Assembly: GCA_964006375.1 (NCBI GenBank)
Contig: OZ023265.1
Span: 151,194,769 to 151,258,768, forward strand
Reading direction: 5' to 3'
Origin: Tillus elongatus
Taxonomy: Eukaryota; Arthropoda; Insecta; Coleoptera; Cleridae
Length of the DNA: 64,000 bases
Shown: piece after piece, positions 36,158-51,901 of the stretch
How the letters are laid out: each line of letters opens with the position of its first letter
Numbering within the stretch: the stretch's first letter is position 1
Position numbers and translations under genes: made by a program
The notes under the pieces: generated by a model
What the model was told of the DNA's origin: nothing
What the model saw: only the letters and a program-made list of their open reading frames with translations
The model's database searches: none

Positions 36158-37286
36158 GATTAAATATCTGATTATTCTGAAATGTCTTGTTATTCTCCAC
36201 GCAATTTGCTAAATAACATAATAGGAAACTCTAGTTTGTGATCTTTTTGCGTATCTTAAAGTCTTTTCTTTTATATTCCGACGAAGATTTTTGTAACTTT
36301 ATACCAAATTAAGTCCCGTAGCTTTTTTCATTTACACTTACCACAATGATGAAAACAATAAAGAAAATTCCGTGGGAGCTATTATTTCCTTTTCATTAAG
36401 AGATCCAATTTCTTGAAGTGGTATATCTAAAATATGGTGACAATCTCCTTGCAGAAATGATCCAAGTTTTAGTGAATAGGGGTGAAGTTCTATGTTACTG
36501 CTGTGCTTATATAAAAGTCCCATTTAGAATAATATATCTAAGGAAGTGAAGAGACTTATTGAAACCTAACGTCAAAGCTGAATTGTGTTAGCTTTCTTTG
36601 CTTGATTTATTTTTGATGGCTATTAAAATTTATTTATGTGATGTAAAAGTAGTTATGGCCCAGAAAATGTAAACAACCTAAATGTTTTTTTTATAATTTA
36701 TGAGTTTGGATTTTTTTGCTAGCTTTTAACGAATACTGATAATAGCCAATAAAACGGGTAGTAATGGGATATAATAACTTTTTGAAAAAAAGCATAATTT
36801 TTTCAGCTATCTCTTCTGAAAGCGATCTGGTGGTTTCCATAAATTAGATGATTTTAAATGAAAATGAAAATTGCTTCTGAATGAGCACAACTTTGTCAGT
36901 GTACATAAGTAAATGAAATTTGATGACATCATCACACTCTAAAGGCAATGTCACATTCTTATTATAACCATAACTATCTCTTCAGCAGCTCTTTTATGTC
37001 AATGTAACTTTCGCAGTTCATCAGTTGGATCAGGTTTTCCAAAAGTTTTCTTGTGAGTTTAACTGTAACGTTCTCAAAAAATTAATATGTGTCAGGACAT
37101 GTCCAAGAAATTGTGCTTTCCTCCTCTCAGTTTCCTTCGGCAAGCAGCTGTCTTTTATTTTCTGGTATACTTTTGCCTTCTTTCTTTCATTTTCATTTAT
37201 GTCCACATTTCGAAAGTTTATAGTATCTTCATATTCTGCTTATCCAAAATCCAGCTTTTCTTTTTATACATTACACCAGTCCGTAC
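36158..37286. other. No recognisable gene
   Basis: AT-rich sequence without recognised repeats or exons, up to the hAT-like target duplication. Confidence 0.4.
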
Positions 37287-37294
37287 AAATGATT

Positions 37295-38154
37295 CAGGGG
37301 CGGCTCCCCAATAAGTGCGCCCGTGCGCGCGCACTGCCGCCTGTCGTGGAAAAAACAATATTTTTGCTATGCTATATTTTAATACATTTTTATTTACCTT
37401 TTTACCTCCTGCATTCTACAAATAAAATTAGTATATCGAGGATCCCAGAGAGTCGGCAGCCATTAATACATCATACAGAATCAGAATAAGTATAGTATTA
37501 ATCGTTGCAGACATTATATACATCCATATCCATATAAAGCAGTCAGGCGGCGGTGTCGGTTTTCGGCGCTCTCACGAAATGCGATACTTCAGTGCGAAGT
37601 GATTGCGGAATATTGATGATCTTCGTTGAAAACTACCGAATAAGCAATCTGTTGTGCGCTATAAAATTACACACTTCCAGTTTGTAGTGGACTTTTGGTA
37701 GAGCGTGTGTACCTACTACGTAGTAATTTTCTTCTTCGCGTCGGATTGATTTTTAATTAGATCATTTCGTTGTTGTTTACATGTTCTAACAAGACAATTA
37801 TTATTATTATGATGGTTACTATTTCGGGTTGCTTAATAAGTGGACAAAATAATTGTAATACTGTGATTAATTCAGTGGATATTTTAAATTTAAAGGTTAA
37901 CTTTTTAACTACTATAACGTATAACTAACTAGAGGAAAACTTGGTAAGTAGATAATAATTATTAAGTTTAGTAAGTAGGTTTCTTTATAATATAATTTTC
38001 GGGGAAAAAATAGGCGAGCCCTCCATTTTTAGTGCATTTTTATTTTAAAAAATTCACTAATAAAGAGGTATCGATGGAGAGACTTAGCAAACATTTTTTG
38101 GAATGAGCGCGAACTAGGACCCCTAGAACCCATATCCGGGGTCAGTTTCAATTT

Positions 38155-38248
<94 letters not shown>

Positions 38249-38729
38249 AACCGATAACTCAAAAAGTAAGCAACTGATTTTGATGAAACTCGGCAAGTGC
38301 CTTTCTTTTATTAATGGCTTGGATGAGTTCGTTAGTCAGGAAAATCGGATAACGTTTTCCAGGAAAATGTTGAGTTTTGTTCCAAAAAAATCTTTTTCTC
38401 CGAAAATTACAAAGGTGTTTTAATGAAATTTGGTGGACATTACTACGCACTAAAATTCAACTTTCTACATTTTTAGAAAATTGAGTTATTCAAATTTTGA
38501 GTTTTCTTTTGAAAAAAAAATTTTTCAAGTTAATTTGATGAAATTTGGTGGATATATTTCACTGGATAAGGCCCTACTATACACCAAAATTCAACATTCT
38601 AAGTTTATAGAAATTTAAGTTATTCAAATTTGAAGCATTTAATAAAAATTTACTACCATAACGCACTTGCTGCGTTCCGAACTTTTTTTCTTGCGCACCC
38701 CCAATGCATTAAGGCACGAGCCCCTACTG
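37295..38729. mobile_element. hAT-like non-autonomous transposon (with nested Helentron)
   Basis: The left end CAGGGGCGGCTCCCC is a typical hAT terminus; the right end ...GGCACGAGCCCCTACTG is an imperfect inverse. The 8-bp flanks AAATGATT (37287-37294) and ATATGATT (38730-38737) match at 7 of 8 positions, as expected for a hAT target duplication. No transposase is recognisable in the ~730 bp left of the nested Helentron (38026-38681). Subterminal GTGCGCGCGCAC is also notable. Confidence 0.6.
38026..38681 (+). mobile_element. Helentron-like repeat, short subfamily, complete
   Basis: 5' hairpin TTTAGTGCATTTTTA...AAAATTCACTAATAAAG, GAGGTATCGATGG variant, (AT)n core 38158-38247, body with ATTACAAAG and TTGAGTTATTCAAATTTTGA, 3' end ACTACCATAACGCACTTGCT-GCGTTCC. 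It lacks the palindromic 310-bp module of the long subfamily. Confidence 0.65.
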
Positions 38730-38737
38730 ATATGATT

Positions 38738-39190
38738 TGATGAACCAGTTCTTTAAGTCTTACTTAAAATCCGTATTACTAAAAAAATCGCTATCCGTAT
38801 TCTCGGTTCTTAGCTTCATCTACCATCATCTGAATGGACATTTTTACTTTAAGTTGCTGACTGTTTAGTTTTTTATCCATTTTGCGGTTCTGGACTCACT
38901 TGTTGTTGTTATTCATATTTTTTGGATACAAATAATTATACACTAGCCGATTGTCTCAGTTAATTTTTGTATGTCAGTTTATATCACACACAACTAAAGA
39001 ATTATGTGTTAGGTAAAATACCTAACAAGTAGTATAAATATAATGTGTAGTAGTTAAAGAGTTTAGAATGTTTCATCCTCTGATGACGCAAACTTTCTTA
39101 GTGAAACGATCATCAAGTTTTGAAAAGTTGTGTTGTGGTGACTTGGGTTTCTCCAAGTGTGCTTGACAACTAAATTCACTAACCTAATTT
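38738..39190 (+). other. Unassigned, with weak hammerhead-like motif
   Basis: The stretch near 39074-39125 reads CCTCTGATGACGC...TTAGTGAAACGATCATCAAG: core CTGATGA and GAAAC-GATC-A-TC, but helix I pairs poorly. Possibly a decayed PLE terminal repeat. No gene seen. Confidence 0.3.
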
Positions 39191-40220
39191 TCTTATTCTA
39201 GGTTAGGTTAGATTACAGAGTGGGTGGCTTATTTTAGTAACTCCACTGCCACCTTAGGTCTATTGTGGTTTACAACTAAGTGTCTACATTTCCCTCATCA
39301 AATGTAACTTCCTACAGAAATCGACAATTTTTGAGAATGAAAGTTGGTCCAGGTCTTCTTGTGCCCTCTCTCGAGCATCTCGGTGCAAAGCTCATCCTAC
39401 CCTCCCATCTACAGATAACAGTTCTGTAGGTGGGTAAACCCTCCCTGAGGTGCTGCTCACAAATGGCTAATCAGAAGGATGTGTTCCTCTTTCGCTCCCG
39501 CTGCTCCTGATTCAGCCTCTATCGATTGACTGATGGTAGTAGCTGTAGATTTATTTCTCTGCAGCCACACAACTCTTGACTTTTAGTCGGAATAATGCCT
39601 GCTGAAAGCCAATATTCCAAAGTAATTAACATTCCGCCACCGAAAATATCCTGATGGACACGCTTCTTGTCAGTGTAGAGTGAGCCATTTCCGAGTGTTT
39701 TTTCTTCATTTTTGGTGAGTACCTGTCCGAATGTTAGTCGCACACCAACGTCTCCTGAGATGTACGCCACACAGGCATGTCGTTTTGGTAGGACTTGTCC
39801 TCGCACAAACTTAAGACGAGCTCTTTGCCACGGCTGAAGCTCCCTAACTACCCGCTACAGTCGGATGGAGCTTTTCTCATCAGCACAAGTGGTAAGGAGC
39901 CAGCCCCCATGCGCAACCTTGGAACCTTACTTTTGGACCTTCTTCTGAGATACCTTTCACAGCTTTCAGTATAAATTGAAGGATCGCTGTAGCAATCACA
40001 TTTGTTACCTATCCAGTGGTGGATGCTTAAGGTGGATGACTTCCACTCTGAGCCCTCCAGCCACCGGCAGTGAATGTTGGTTAGGCAACTTCCTCAAAGG
40101 GGTTCTCCACCCGTTGTTGAGGTATACTGCCACCTGAGCGAAGTCGCTTGCCCGTTTCGGGCTTCATAGTGTAGGTGCTCTATCGATTTGGGGTTTTCCA
40201 CCTCCAGAGATTCCAGCCTT
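39191..40220 (-). other. GC-richer unrecognised segment
   Basis: About 1 kb with distinctly higher GC than its surroundings. It begins near CTAGGTTAGGTTAG. On the minus strand an open stretch (39806-39519) encodes 95 residues beginning MRGQVLPKRHACVAYISGD; the frame continues with stops. I do not recognise the protein. It could be a decayed retroelement coding region or another foreign remnant. Confidence 0.4.
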
Positions 40221-40930
40221 TTACTGAGATCTCCTGGACCCTACAACATCTAGTGTTTGCTTCAGTTACTGGCCTCTTTCTACAGGTGGGAGTTTACTTT
40301 GGGCTCAAATATTTCAAACATCGTGGAATTTTTTGCGAATGTGCATGTTTTGGCAAGTGCATTGTTTGTGTCAGTTGCTTGAATAAGTTCGTTGAAGAGG
40401 TACTAAGGACCAGTTTTTTCGAAAAAATATAATTTTTTTTGATAATATTTTTGTATTTTTGCAAATAATAAAGTTATCTAGATTAGATTTGATACATGGA
40501 TTTTTAGTATACAGATGACACAATTTATCAAGTTTGCAGTCTTTCAATTAAATAATAATTTTTTTAATGAAAATACTCTACTGTAACTGTAGGCCCAGAT
40601 CGAAGTATGCAACATTCTCTGCTTTCTTTTAGGAATCTTTGTAACACAATCACGCCCTTTATGGCTTGTTTTGCAATTGTGCTCTATTGTGGTGGTTAAT
40701 TTTTTAAATAAAATCATAATATGCATTGAGGAAAAAGTTTTGTGCAGTCAAGTACAATCGTGATAGTTATTGTAGGAAACTTGTTTTCTTTAAGAAAATA
40801 TCTATTGCTTTTCTGAAATAGCAAAGTTGTTTAAATGAAATTTGGTATACATGTTGCTTCTATAGAAGTTTACCAAGTATCAAAATTGTAGTTTATCAGC
40901 AAATGGAAAATGTAGTTATTAGCATTAGAA
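40221..40930. other. No recognisable feature
   Basis: AT-rich sequence resembling Helentron body in places (GTTTAAATGAAATTTGGTATACA) but without termini. Confidence 0.4.
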
Positions 40931-42057
<1,127 letters not shown>

Positions 42058-42193
42058 ATTTTTAGTGAATTTTTATTTTAAAAAATTCACTATTAGAGAG
42101 GTATCGATGGTGAGACTTTGCAAATTTTTTTTCAAATGAGCGCGAACTAGGACCCCTATAACCCGTATCCGGGGTCAGTTTGAATTTTTATAT

Positions 42194-42289
<96 letters not shown>

Positions 42290-42755
42290 TTGTATCCGTC
42301 TGATAACTCAAAAAATAATTCACTGATTGAAACTTGGCAAGTGCCTTTCTTTTATTAATGGCTTGGATGAGTTTGTTAGTCAGGAAAATCTGACGGGGTT
42401 TTCCGGGAACATTTTTAGTTTTCTTTCACAAAAAAATTTTTTTCTCCGAAAATTACAAAGCTGTTCTAATGAACACGTATATATTTCCTTGTGAGAGACC
42501 TTACTACTTACCAAAATTCAACTTTCTAACTTTATAGAAAATTGAGTTATTCAAATTTTGAATTTTATTTCGAAAAAAAATTTTTTTCTCTGAAAATTAC
42601 AAAGTTTTTTTAATTAAATTTGGTGGATATCTTGCCTTAGGAAAGACCTTACTATACACCAAATTTAAACTTTGTAAGTTTATAGAAAATTGAGTTATTG
42701 AAATTTGAAGCATTTAATAAAAATTCACTACCATAACGCACTTGCTGCGCCCCGT
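42058..42755 (+). mobile_element. Helentron-like repeat, short subfamily, second of tandem pair
   Basis: Starts AATTTTTAGTGAATTTTTA directly at the 3' end of the previous copy, with GAGGTATCGATGGTGAG, (AT)n core 42197-42287, and 3' end GCACTTGCTGCGCCCCG. A further fragment (AACGCACTTGCTGCGTTA) follows at 42785-42802. Confidence 0.7.
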
Positions 42756-42802
42756 TAGTTTTTTTATGATAATTAGACGCCAGAACGCACTTGCTGCGTT
42801 AT

Positions 42803-43148
42803 AAATTTATGCTATAAATATCATGCTTTAATTTTTGAAGTTTCCACACATATCATTGTGAAATTCCCTTGGAAATTCCTTGATAAATGTTTCTACCAGA
42901 AACACATAACCCACATATTCGGGTAGACAGTTTACTAATGTTTGTTGCTTATTCATTTAATTTACATTTCTAAAATACTCAGTACCTATATTTGCTTACT
43001 AAAGTACAGAATGATTCAAATGTTTAGATTAATGATGATTAATATTTGTTTGTAAATATACATAGTGATATAAAAATTGATCGACTAACTAATTGAAAAC
43101 GTAATGGTTAAAATTAGTGCTTTCTTTTTTAACCAACTTAAAAAAAGT
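42803..43148. other. No recognisable feature
   Basis: AT-rich spacer. Confidence 0.4.
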
Positions 43149-44110
43149 CTGGAGGCAGCAAGTGCGTTATGGTGGTGAATTTTAATTAAAATGTTTTTAT
43201 AAGCAAATATGTATTACATCGTCATGTGTGGAAGTATCGCCTCGGCGACAAAAATTTAACACTTTTTTTTCGCTTAAACGTCGTAAAAAGGATCAAAACA
43301 TATAGAAAACATCATTTGGGAACGATTTTTTTTTCGTCTGTCGGACTGTGTGTCTGTCTGTTTGTAACTACGATAACTTTAGAACGAATTGAGATATCGT
43401 CTTGAAATTTGGTATACAATTAGCACCCGACAAACTATCGACCCGGGTTGTTTTCGGGTAAAATGGCTCTAGAGGATAGGTGATGAATGAGGGGAATTTG
43501 GTGAAAATAGACATTTTTTCGCTAAAACTCGAGTAATATAACGTTTTAGAGTTTGTTAGAAAACTTTCGACTTCATAACACATCTGGTATTCGGATTGTT
43601 TTCGGGTAAAATCGCTCCAGAGGGTAGGGGATGAATGGGGGGTGATTTGGTGAGAATTGATATTTTTTCGTTAAAACTCGAGTAGTATAACGTTTTAAAG
43701 TTTGTTTATTAGAAAACTTTTGATTTCATAAAACATCTGGTATTCTGCGCTGAAATTAAATTAGGGGTTGAATTTGTGAGGGTGGAATATCGGTCACAGA
43801 AATTTCGATTTTTTTTGTTGCTACATATAGAAAACTTGATTTTGGAACGACTTTTTTTATCTCTCGGGCGGTCGGTCGATCGGTCTGTCGGCATGTATGC
43901 CTGTTTGTTAGTAGGCGCAATAACTTTCGAACGAATTGAGATATGATCTTCAAATTTGGTGTACAGTGAGCACCCGACAAACAAACAGTTTAGATTGTTT
44001 TTGGTTGAAATCGATCCAGGGAGTAAGAGATGAATGGGAGGTGATCTGGTGAAAATTGATATTTATGTGTTAAAACTCAAGTAATATACCTTTTCAAAAG
44101 TTTATGTGTA
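43149..44110. repeat. Helentron-type 3' end followed by duplicated repeat block
   Basis: 43149-43210 matches the 3' terminus (CTGGAGGCAGCAAGTGCG). The rest holds diverged copies of a ~150-200 bp unit: CGAATTGAGATAT...TTTGGT.TACA...GCACCCGACAAAC and GTTTTCGGGTAAAAT.GCTC occur around 43385-43590, 43595-43745 (second part only) and 43925-44090. The same block occurs inverted at 56460-56700, also next to a Helentron-type terminus. Confidence 0.6.
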
Positions 44111-44239
44111 CAGGAAGACAAATATTCTCTTTGTGGTCAAGTCATGGGCCCTAAATTCCATGAGAATGTCATTCTGCAGAGAATAAATTATCACAGCTAT
44201 GTGGAAGTCATGATTCAATTTGCAGAACTATTTTTTTTT

Positions 44240-44433
44240 TAATGAAACCACGCATCAAATTTGGTTACCAGTATAACCTTTATAGTAAAAACAATGTACC
44301 ACATCTCATCTAAATAACTTAATTTTTTTAAAACCGTACAAACATTTTGCGAAAGTAAAGTTTAAAATGTTTCCAAAAAACTGGTCCGATTTTCCTGACC
44401 AACGAACTTCTTCAAGCTATTTACCCACTTACC

Positions 44434-44523
<90 letters not shown>

Positions 44524-45716
44524 TTTACAAAAAGTTTTTCGACAAAACTTCACAAGTTTTTCATCAAAAATTAAAAAAAAAAAACATGAAAATTTGCAAA
44601 CAATTTCTTCACGAAAATCCGAAAACAATTTGGTTGAAAGCAGGCATGAAATCTGGTTACCAGTATAACATTTATAGTAGAAGCAATGTACCATATTTCA
44701 TTAAAATAACTTTATTGTCTGAAAATATACAAATATTTTTCGAAAAGAAACTTAAAATATTCTCGAAAATAAATGGTTTCCCAGCAATTGAAGTTAATAG
44801 CAAATTGAGCTATTGCAATTTGGAGCATTTAATGTAAGTTCGGCACCATAACGCACTTGCTGTGTCCAGAATTTCTTTTCGTACAAACATGAATTATATT
44901 TCGAATGCAAATGCAATAATATAAGGCGTGTTCCATGAAAAAAAAAATGCACAAATTCTATAATATAAGGGTGTTCGAAAAAAATTGTAGGTATCACCAG
45001 CCTGTAATTGTCAAAAAATATATAAGATGCAGCCCAAGACACAATATAATTAACGTATACAACTTTTTCTCGTATCTTTTACAATAACAATTATATTGCA
45101 CCTTACCGTAGAAATGCGTAGTCTTAGCTAGAGTTTATCGTTTAATGGTATAAAATTTTTGTCGAATTTTTGTAAAAAATCAATAATGATCAATATATCC
45201 GTTAGTATACAAGATACGAAAAAAAAATTGTATACACTAATTATAGGGTTTCTTGAGCTGCATCTTTGAAAATATTTCTACAATTGCAGGGTGGCCCATA
45301 AGTCGTTGGTGATAAAAGTATTCTTTTTTTATATAGAACACGCATTATGTTATTGGATTTTTGCATTTTCCATCGAAATATAATGCATGTTTGTAAGAAA
45401 AAAAATTCGGGACGCAGCAAATGCGTTATGGTAGCTAATTTGAATTAAATGCTTCAGATTTGAATAGCTGAATTTGATATTATCCTATAAGGTTGAACAA
45501 GAAACCAATTTTTTCGGGAACACTTTAAGTTTACTTTCGAAAATTTTTGTACATTTTCAAACAATAAAGTTATTTTAATGAAACATGGCACATTGTTTCT
45601 ACTATATAGGTTTTACTGGTAACCGAATTTGATGCCTGATTTCTTAAGAAACACACATATTTGCTACTAAAAATATTTTTATGAAAATTCACTACCAAAA
45701 CCCACTTGCTGCGTCC
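44240..45716. mobile_element. Rearranged mosaic of Helentron-like modules
   Basis: A minus module piece (AAATTTGGTTACCAGTATAACC at 44257), (AT)n 44436-44518, a second minus module ending CACTTGCTGTGTCC (44866), minus body to about 45060, then plus body (GTTTATCGTTTAATGGTAT at 45134) and a module 45403-45716. Order and orientation differ from intact copies, so this is a nested or recombined cluster. Confidence 0.55.
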
Positions 45717-46160
45717 AAACTTTATTTACAAATCTTTTAATTTTAACATGAAAAGAGGTTCATCAAGTCATACGTATGGAATGTTATAATGTACGGAACG
45801 AAAAGCTAGACTTTAAATGAGAGGGACCATAAAGGAATATACATTTTAAAATGTGATTTGTAGAAAAGGTAAGAAATATGTTAAGCGACAAAAACTTCTA
45901 CACCATAATAAAAAATTATGTAGACAGAGAGTCATAGTTGCGACGATAAAGCAACTTCGCCTTTACACTGTGATAAGCTAGGCACAATTTCACAGTGTAA
46001 TTTATATATAATTAATAAACCCTATGATAATATATGCGCTATGAAAGATTCATTTAAGGCATATAACAAACAAATTATTACTAGGGTTTTAAAATTAAAA
46101 TGACAATTTCATTATGACTAGAGAGTGGACTTCTTCTTTTGTGAACAATACAGTCTTCCT
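45717..46160. other. No recognisable feature
   Basis: AT-rich spacer without repeat or gene recognised. Confidence 0.4.
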
Positions 46161-46279
46161 TTTTTAGTGAATTTTCTTAAAAAAATTCACCAATGAGATC
46201 TCGACTTTTAAATTTTGAAAAAATTTCTTCAAATGAGCGCTATTTAGGACCCCTGGAACCCAAATCCGAGGTCAGTTTC

Positions 46280-46349
<70 letters not shown>

Positions 46350-46632
46350 TATATATTTATGTGTCACACCTATAACTAAAAAAATAATGGACTGATTTTG
46401 ATAAAATTAGGTGAGTACCTTCCTTTCGCGAGTGGCTTGGATAAGTTCGTTATCCAGGAAAATCCGCCGAGGTTTTCCCGGAAAATGTTGTGTTTTCTTT
46501 CGAAAAAAATCGAAAAAAATTTATATCTCCGGAATTAACAAAGTAAGGGCAACGAATTTGATACACGGGTTTATATCATTATAGGTATGCTACCTACCAA
46601 AATTTAAGGCTGTAGGTTAAAGGATAAAAAAT
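46161..46632 (+). mobile_element. Helentron-like repeat, 5' fragment
   Basis: Hairpin TTTTTAGTGAATTTTC...AAATTCACCAATG, GAGATCTCGACTTTTAAA, (AT)n core 46285-46347, body to GGATAAAAAATC, then interrupted by the 3' end of a minus copy. Confidence 0.65.
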
Positions 46633-46633
46633 C

Positions 46634-48293
<1,660 letters not shown>

Positions 48294-49156
48294 AAGTTAC
48301 AGGCATTTAATGAAAAATAAATTTGGGTTTTCCTCAAAACGTCAAAGTCGCGATTTTAAACGTCAAAATTGTTAATATTTATGCAATAAACCTGTAATTA
48401 ATATGATCTATGGAAGAAAAATGTCTCAAGAATAATGTTATACAAAGCCTGAGCTCTTAGTTTCAATCGTCATTGTCCTTCATTTTACTAAAATATTCCC
48501 AGAAAATTCATTTCAAATAGACCCTTTCTCTGATGCTTTACCAGTAGTGTTGGTTGTTGAGTTTATCGTTTAATGGTATATCATTTTTGTCGAATTTTCG
48601 TAAAAAATCATTAAAGCACAAAATATCCGTTATTATGCAAGTTACGAAAAAAAGTTGTATACATTAATTTTAGGGTGTCTTAAGCTACATCTTAAAAAAT
48701 ATTTCCACAATTACAGGGTGGCCCATAAGTCGTTGGTGATTCAACTTTTCTTTTTTTTTTTAGTGAATTTTTTTAATCAAACACGCCCTTTGTTATTGCA
48801 TTTTTGTATTTTCCATCGAAATATAATACATCTTTGTAAGAAAAGAAATTCGGGACGCAGCAAGTACGTTATGGTAGCGAATTTTTATTAAATGCTTCAA
48901 ATTTTGAATCAATTTGCTATTAACCTATAAGGTTGACCAGAAAACCAGTTTTTTCGGGAACAATTTGAGTTTACTTTCGGAAATTTTTGTACATTTTCAA
49001 ACAATAAAGTAATTTTGATGAAACATGGCACATTGTTTCTAATATATAGATTATACTAGTAACCAAATTTGGTGCCTGCTTTCTTAAAAAAACATATTTG
49101 CTATTAAAAATATTTTTATTAAAATTCACTACCATAACGCACTTGCTGCCTCCAGA
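48294..49156 (+). mobile_element. Helentron-like repeat, 3' part, plus
   Basis: Body from TTACAGGCATTTAATG, module opening CGGGACGCAGCAAGTACG (48851), 3' end ACGCACTTGCTGCCTCCAG. The 5' half and (AT)n are missing. Together with the preceding copy this forms a head-to-head junction at 48293/48294. Confidence 0.6.
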
Positions 49157-49167
49157 GTTTTTTATAT

Positions 49168-49870
49168 ATTTCAACAACACACCTCGAGGGCTCACAGCCT
49201 AAATACTATCGTACCGTGGGTGTCGACAAGGACTTGAAGGTTTGGAGGTTCGGAGGAGAAGGAAAAACATCTAACGGCAAGGAATTCCACAACTTGGAAG
49301 TTTTCGGGACAAACGAGCGGGCATAACAGGATGTTCTATGTCTGGTGGACTGGACAGTAAAAGGGTGCATTCACTCTGTTCCCTTGGTAGATCTGTTGGG
49401 GGCAGCAGGTGAAGGAACTATGGAAGAAAGCTCCTCTGAGCAGTGCCCGTGCAGATATCTATAAAAAAGAGAGAGGTCACCAACGGCACGTCGGTGGGCA
49501 AGGAATGGCAGCCTTTGGGTGAGGGTAGGGTCACCGATGAGACGTATAGCTCTCTTCTGAATGGAGTCCAGGATAGCGAGTGTATAAGCGGCAGCGGCAC
49601 CCCGGATGTGGGAGTGGTATTCGAGGTTTGGCCTTATTTATGAAGCATATAATATACAGATATTAGCTGATGAAAAGTGTTTGCGAACCCAGAAGAGGAA
49701 ACCTAATTTCTTAGCAGCCGCTTTTGCAATTGATGTGACATGTTGGTGCCAATTGAGATTTTGATCCACGGAAATGCCAACAAGTGAAAAGGACTCATTA
49801 CTTTGAATAACTTGGTTGTTCATTGTGATGGGTCTAGGGCTGGTGTATCTCTTATGAGATAGAAAGCCAT
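49168..49870 (-). pseudogene. Non-LTR retrotransposon 3' fragment (same family as 3490-4755)
   Basis: Minus strand: MNNQVIQSNESFSLVGISVD followed by LNWHQHVTSIAKAAAKKLGF (49823-49700), then in other frames TLAILDSIQKRAIRLIGD-like and later sequence to the 3' UTR ending near 49168 at ATTTCAACAACACACC. It matches the plus-strand copy at 4069-4755. Truncated at both ends. Confidence 0.8.
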
Positions 49871-50494
49871 TGCTTAGTAATAAGGTTATCCACTACATTT
49901 CGTAATGAAATCTACCACTTTCTAATATAACGTGCTTGTTTATGCAACATATTTTGGAGTGTGCGTAGACTGATTTGTCAAAAACTTGTACCATCCTCCG
50001 TGAATCAGCCTTTGTACCTATCTTTGAAGCTCTTGTAAGTGTAGAACATATACATTAACAACAGTTTACACCATCGCTAAATATCCGAATCTTTAAAATT
50101 ATTTATATGCCTGTGAAATCTATTTGATATTCAAAACGCGCGGCTCTGATATATAAACAATTGAAGAGAATTTCGCAGTGTGAATCACAATGTTGTACAT
50201 ATATTATAGGAATGCCTTATGTCGAATAAGCAATTCCTTACATACAATTATAAGTAATTGCTACATCCTTCCCAGGCAAGCATGACGTAGTACCACTGTT
50301 TATGATGTTAATTTACTATTTACTCTTTTTTCGTGTGGGCGAAAGTGCATAACCTTATAAACTGTCCTTAAAATTCCAAGTGCTCGAAGCTCAGTTTAAT
50401 TGTAATTATTTTCCTAAACCAATTTGTTAAAGAGACCTTTATGTGCACATAATTAACAAGTTGAAAACCTGACTACACTGTAATATTAAAAACT
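49871..50494. other. No recognisable feature
   Basis: AT-rich spacer. Confidence 0.4.
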
Positions 50495-51536
50495 CTGGAC
50501 GCAGCAAGTGCGTTATGGTAGTGAATTTTCATAAAACTATTTTTTAATAGCAATAATGTCTGTTTTTTTAAGAAAGCAGGCATCAAATTTGGTTACCAGT
50601 ATAATGTACAAAAATCTCCGAAAGTAAACTTAAAGTGTTCCCGAAAAAACTCGTTTCTTGGTCAACCTTATAGGTTAATAGCAAATTGAGCTATTCAAAT
50701 ATTAAGCATTTGATCAAAATTCGCTACCATAACGCATTTACTGCGCCCAGAATTTTTTTTCTTACAAACATGCATTATATTTCGATGGAAAATGCAAAAA
50801 TGCAATAACATAAGGCGTGTTTGATTAAAAAAAAAAGAAAATTTGTATCACCAACGACTTATGGGCCATCCTGTGAATGTAGAAATAATTTTTTTAAGAT
50901 GTAGCTCAAGACACCCTATAATTAATATATACAATTTTTTTCATATCTTGTATAATAACAGATATATTGAGCTTTATTGATTTTTTTTTTACGAAAATTC
51001 TACAAAAATTATATACCATTTAACGATAAACTCTATAGCTAAGACTACTACCAAGCGTCAGAGAAAGGGTCTATTTAAAATGAATTTTCTGGAAACATTT
51101 TATTAAAATGAAGGACAATGACGGTTGAAACTAAGACTTCAGGCTTTGTAAAACATTCTTCTTGAGACATATAATTTCCATAGCCCGTATTAGATTCAAG
51201 TTCTTTTCCTAAATGTTGCCAATTTTGACGTTTAAATCGCAACTTTGACGTTTTGTGAAAAACCCCAATTTATTTTTATTTAAATGCCTATAACTTTTTG
51301 GTCTTTTGACCTACAGGGCTATGTAGCTCACCTATAAGAATGTAAACCCGCGTACCAAATTTGGTTGCCCTTACTTTGTTAATTCCGGAGATATAAATTT
51401 TTTTCGAAAGGAAACCAAAAATTTTCCGGGAAAACCTGGACCGATTTTCCTGGCTACCGAACTTATACAAGCCATTTGCAAAAGGAAGGTATTCACCAAA
51501 TTTAATCAAAATCGACCCATTATTTTTTGAGTTATC

Positions 51537-51695
<159 letters not shown>

Positions 51696-51721
51696 TTTAA
51701 GGGCAAAGCCGCAAGAAGACA

Positions 51722-51766
51722 ACCGCAAACACGTGTTTCAGGCTAATTAGCCATCATCAGTACGGT
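51722..51766 (-). ncRNA. Hammerhead ribozyme, left arm
   Basis: Minus strand: helix I ACCGTA/TGCGGT (6 bp including one G-T), core CTGATGA, stem II GGCT-AATT-AGCC bracketed by T..T, core GAAA, helix III C-ACGT-G, cleavage triplet GTT. All core residues present. Confidence 0.75.
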
Positions 51767-51901
51767 ATAGCCAGGTGAAGATGGAAAAATATACGGAGTC
51801 CCAACAGGCAACCAGTGCACAATTGCAGCAACATTTGGAAGACCCTCAATCCGTATATTTTTCCATCTTCATCCAGAGTGTTACCATCTTCACCTGGCTA
51901 T

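Noticed and set aside
37025..37489. 154-codon frame as a gene
   Set aside because: It crosses the hAT-like left terminus and has no recognisable domain.
39190..39215. TTAGG-like words as a telomeric repeat
   Set aside because: Only two to three imperfect units are present, too few to call interstitial telomere sequence.
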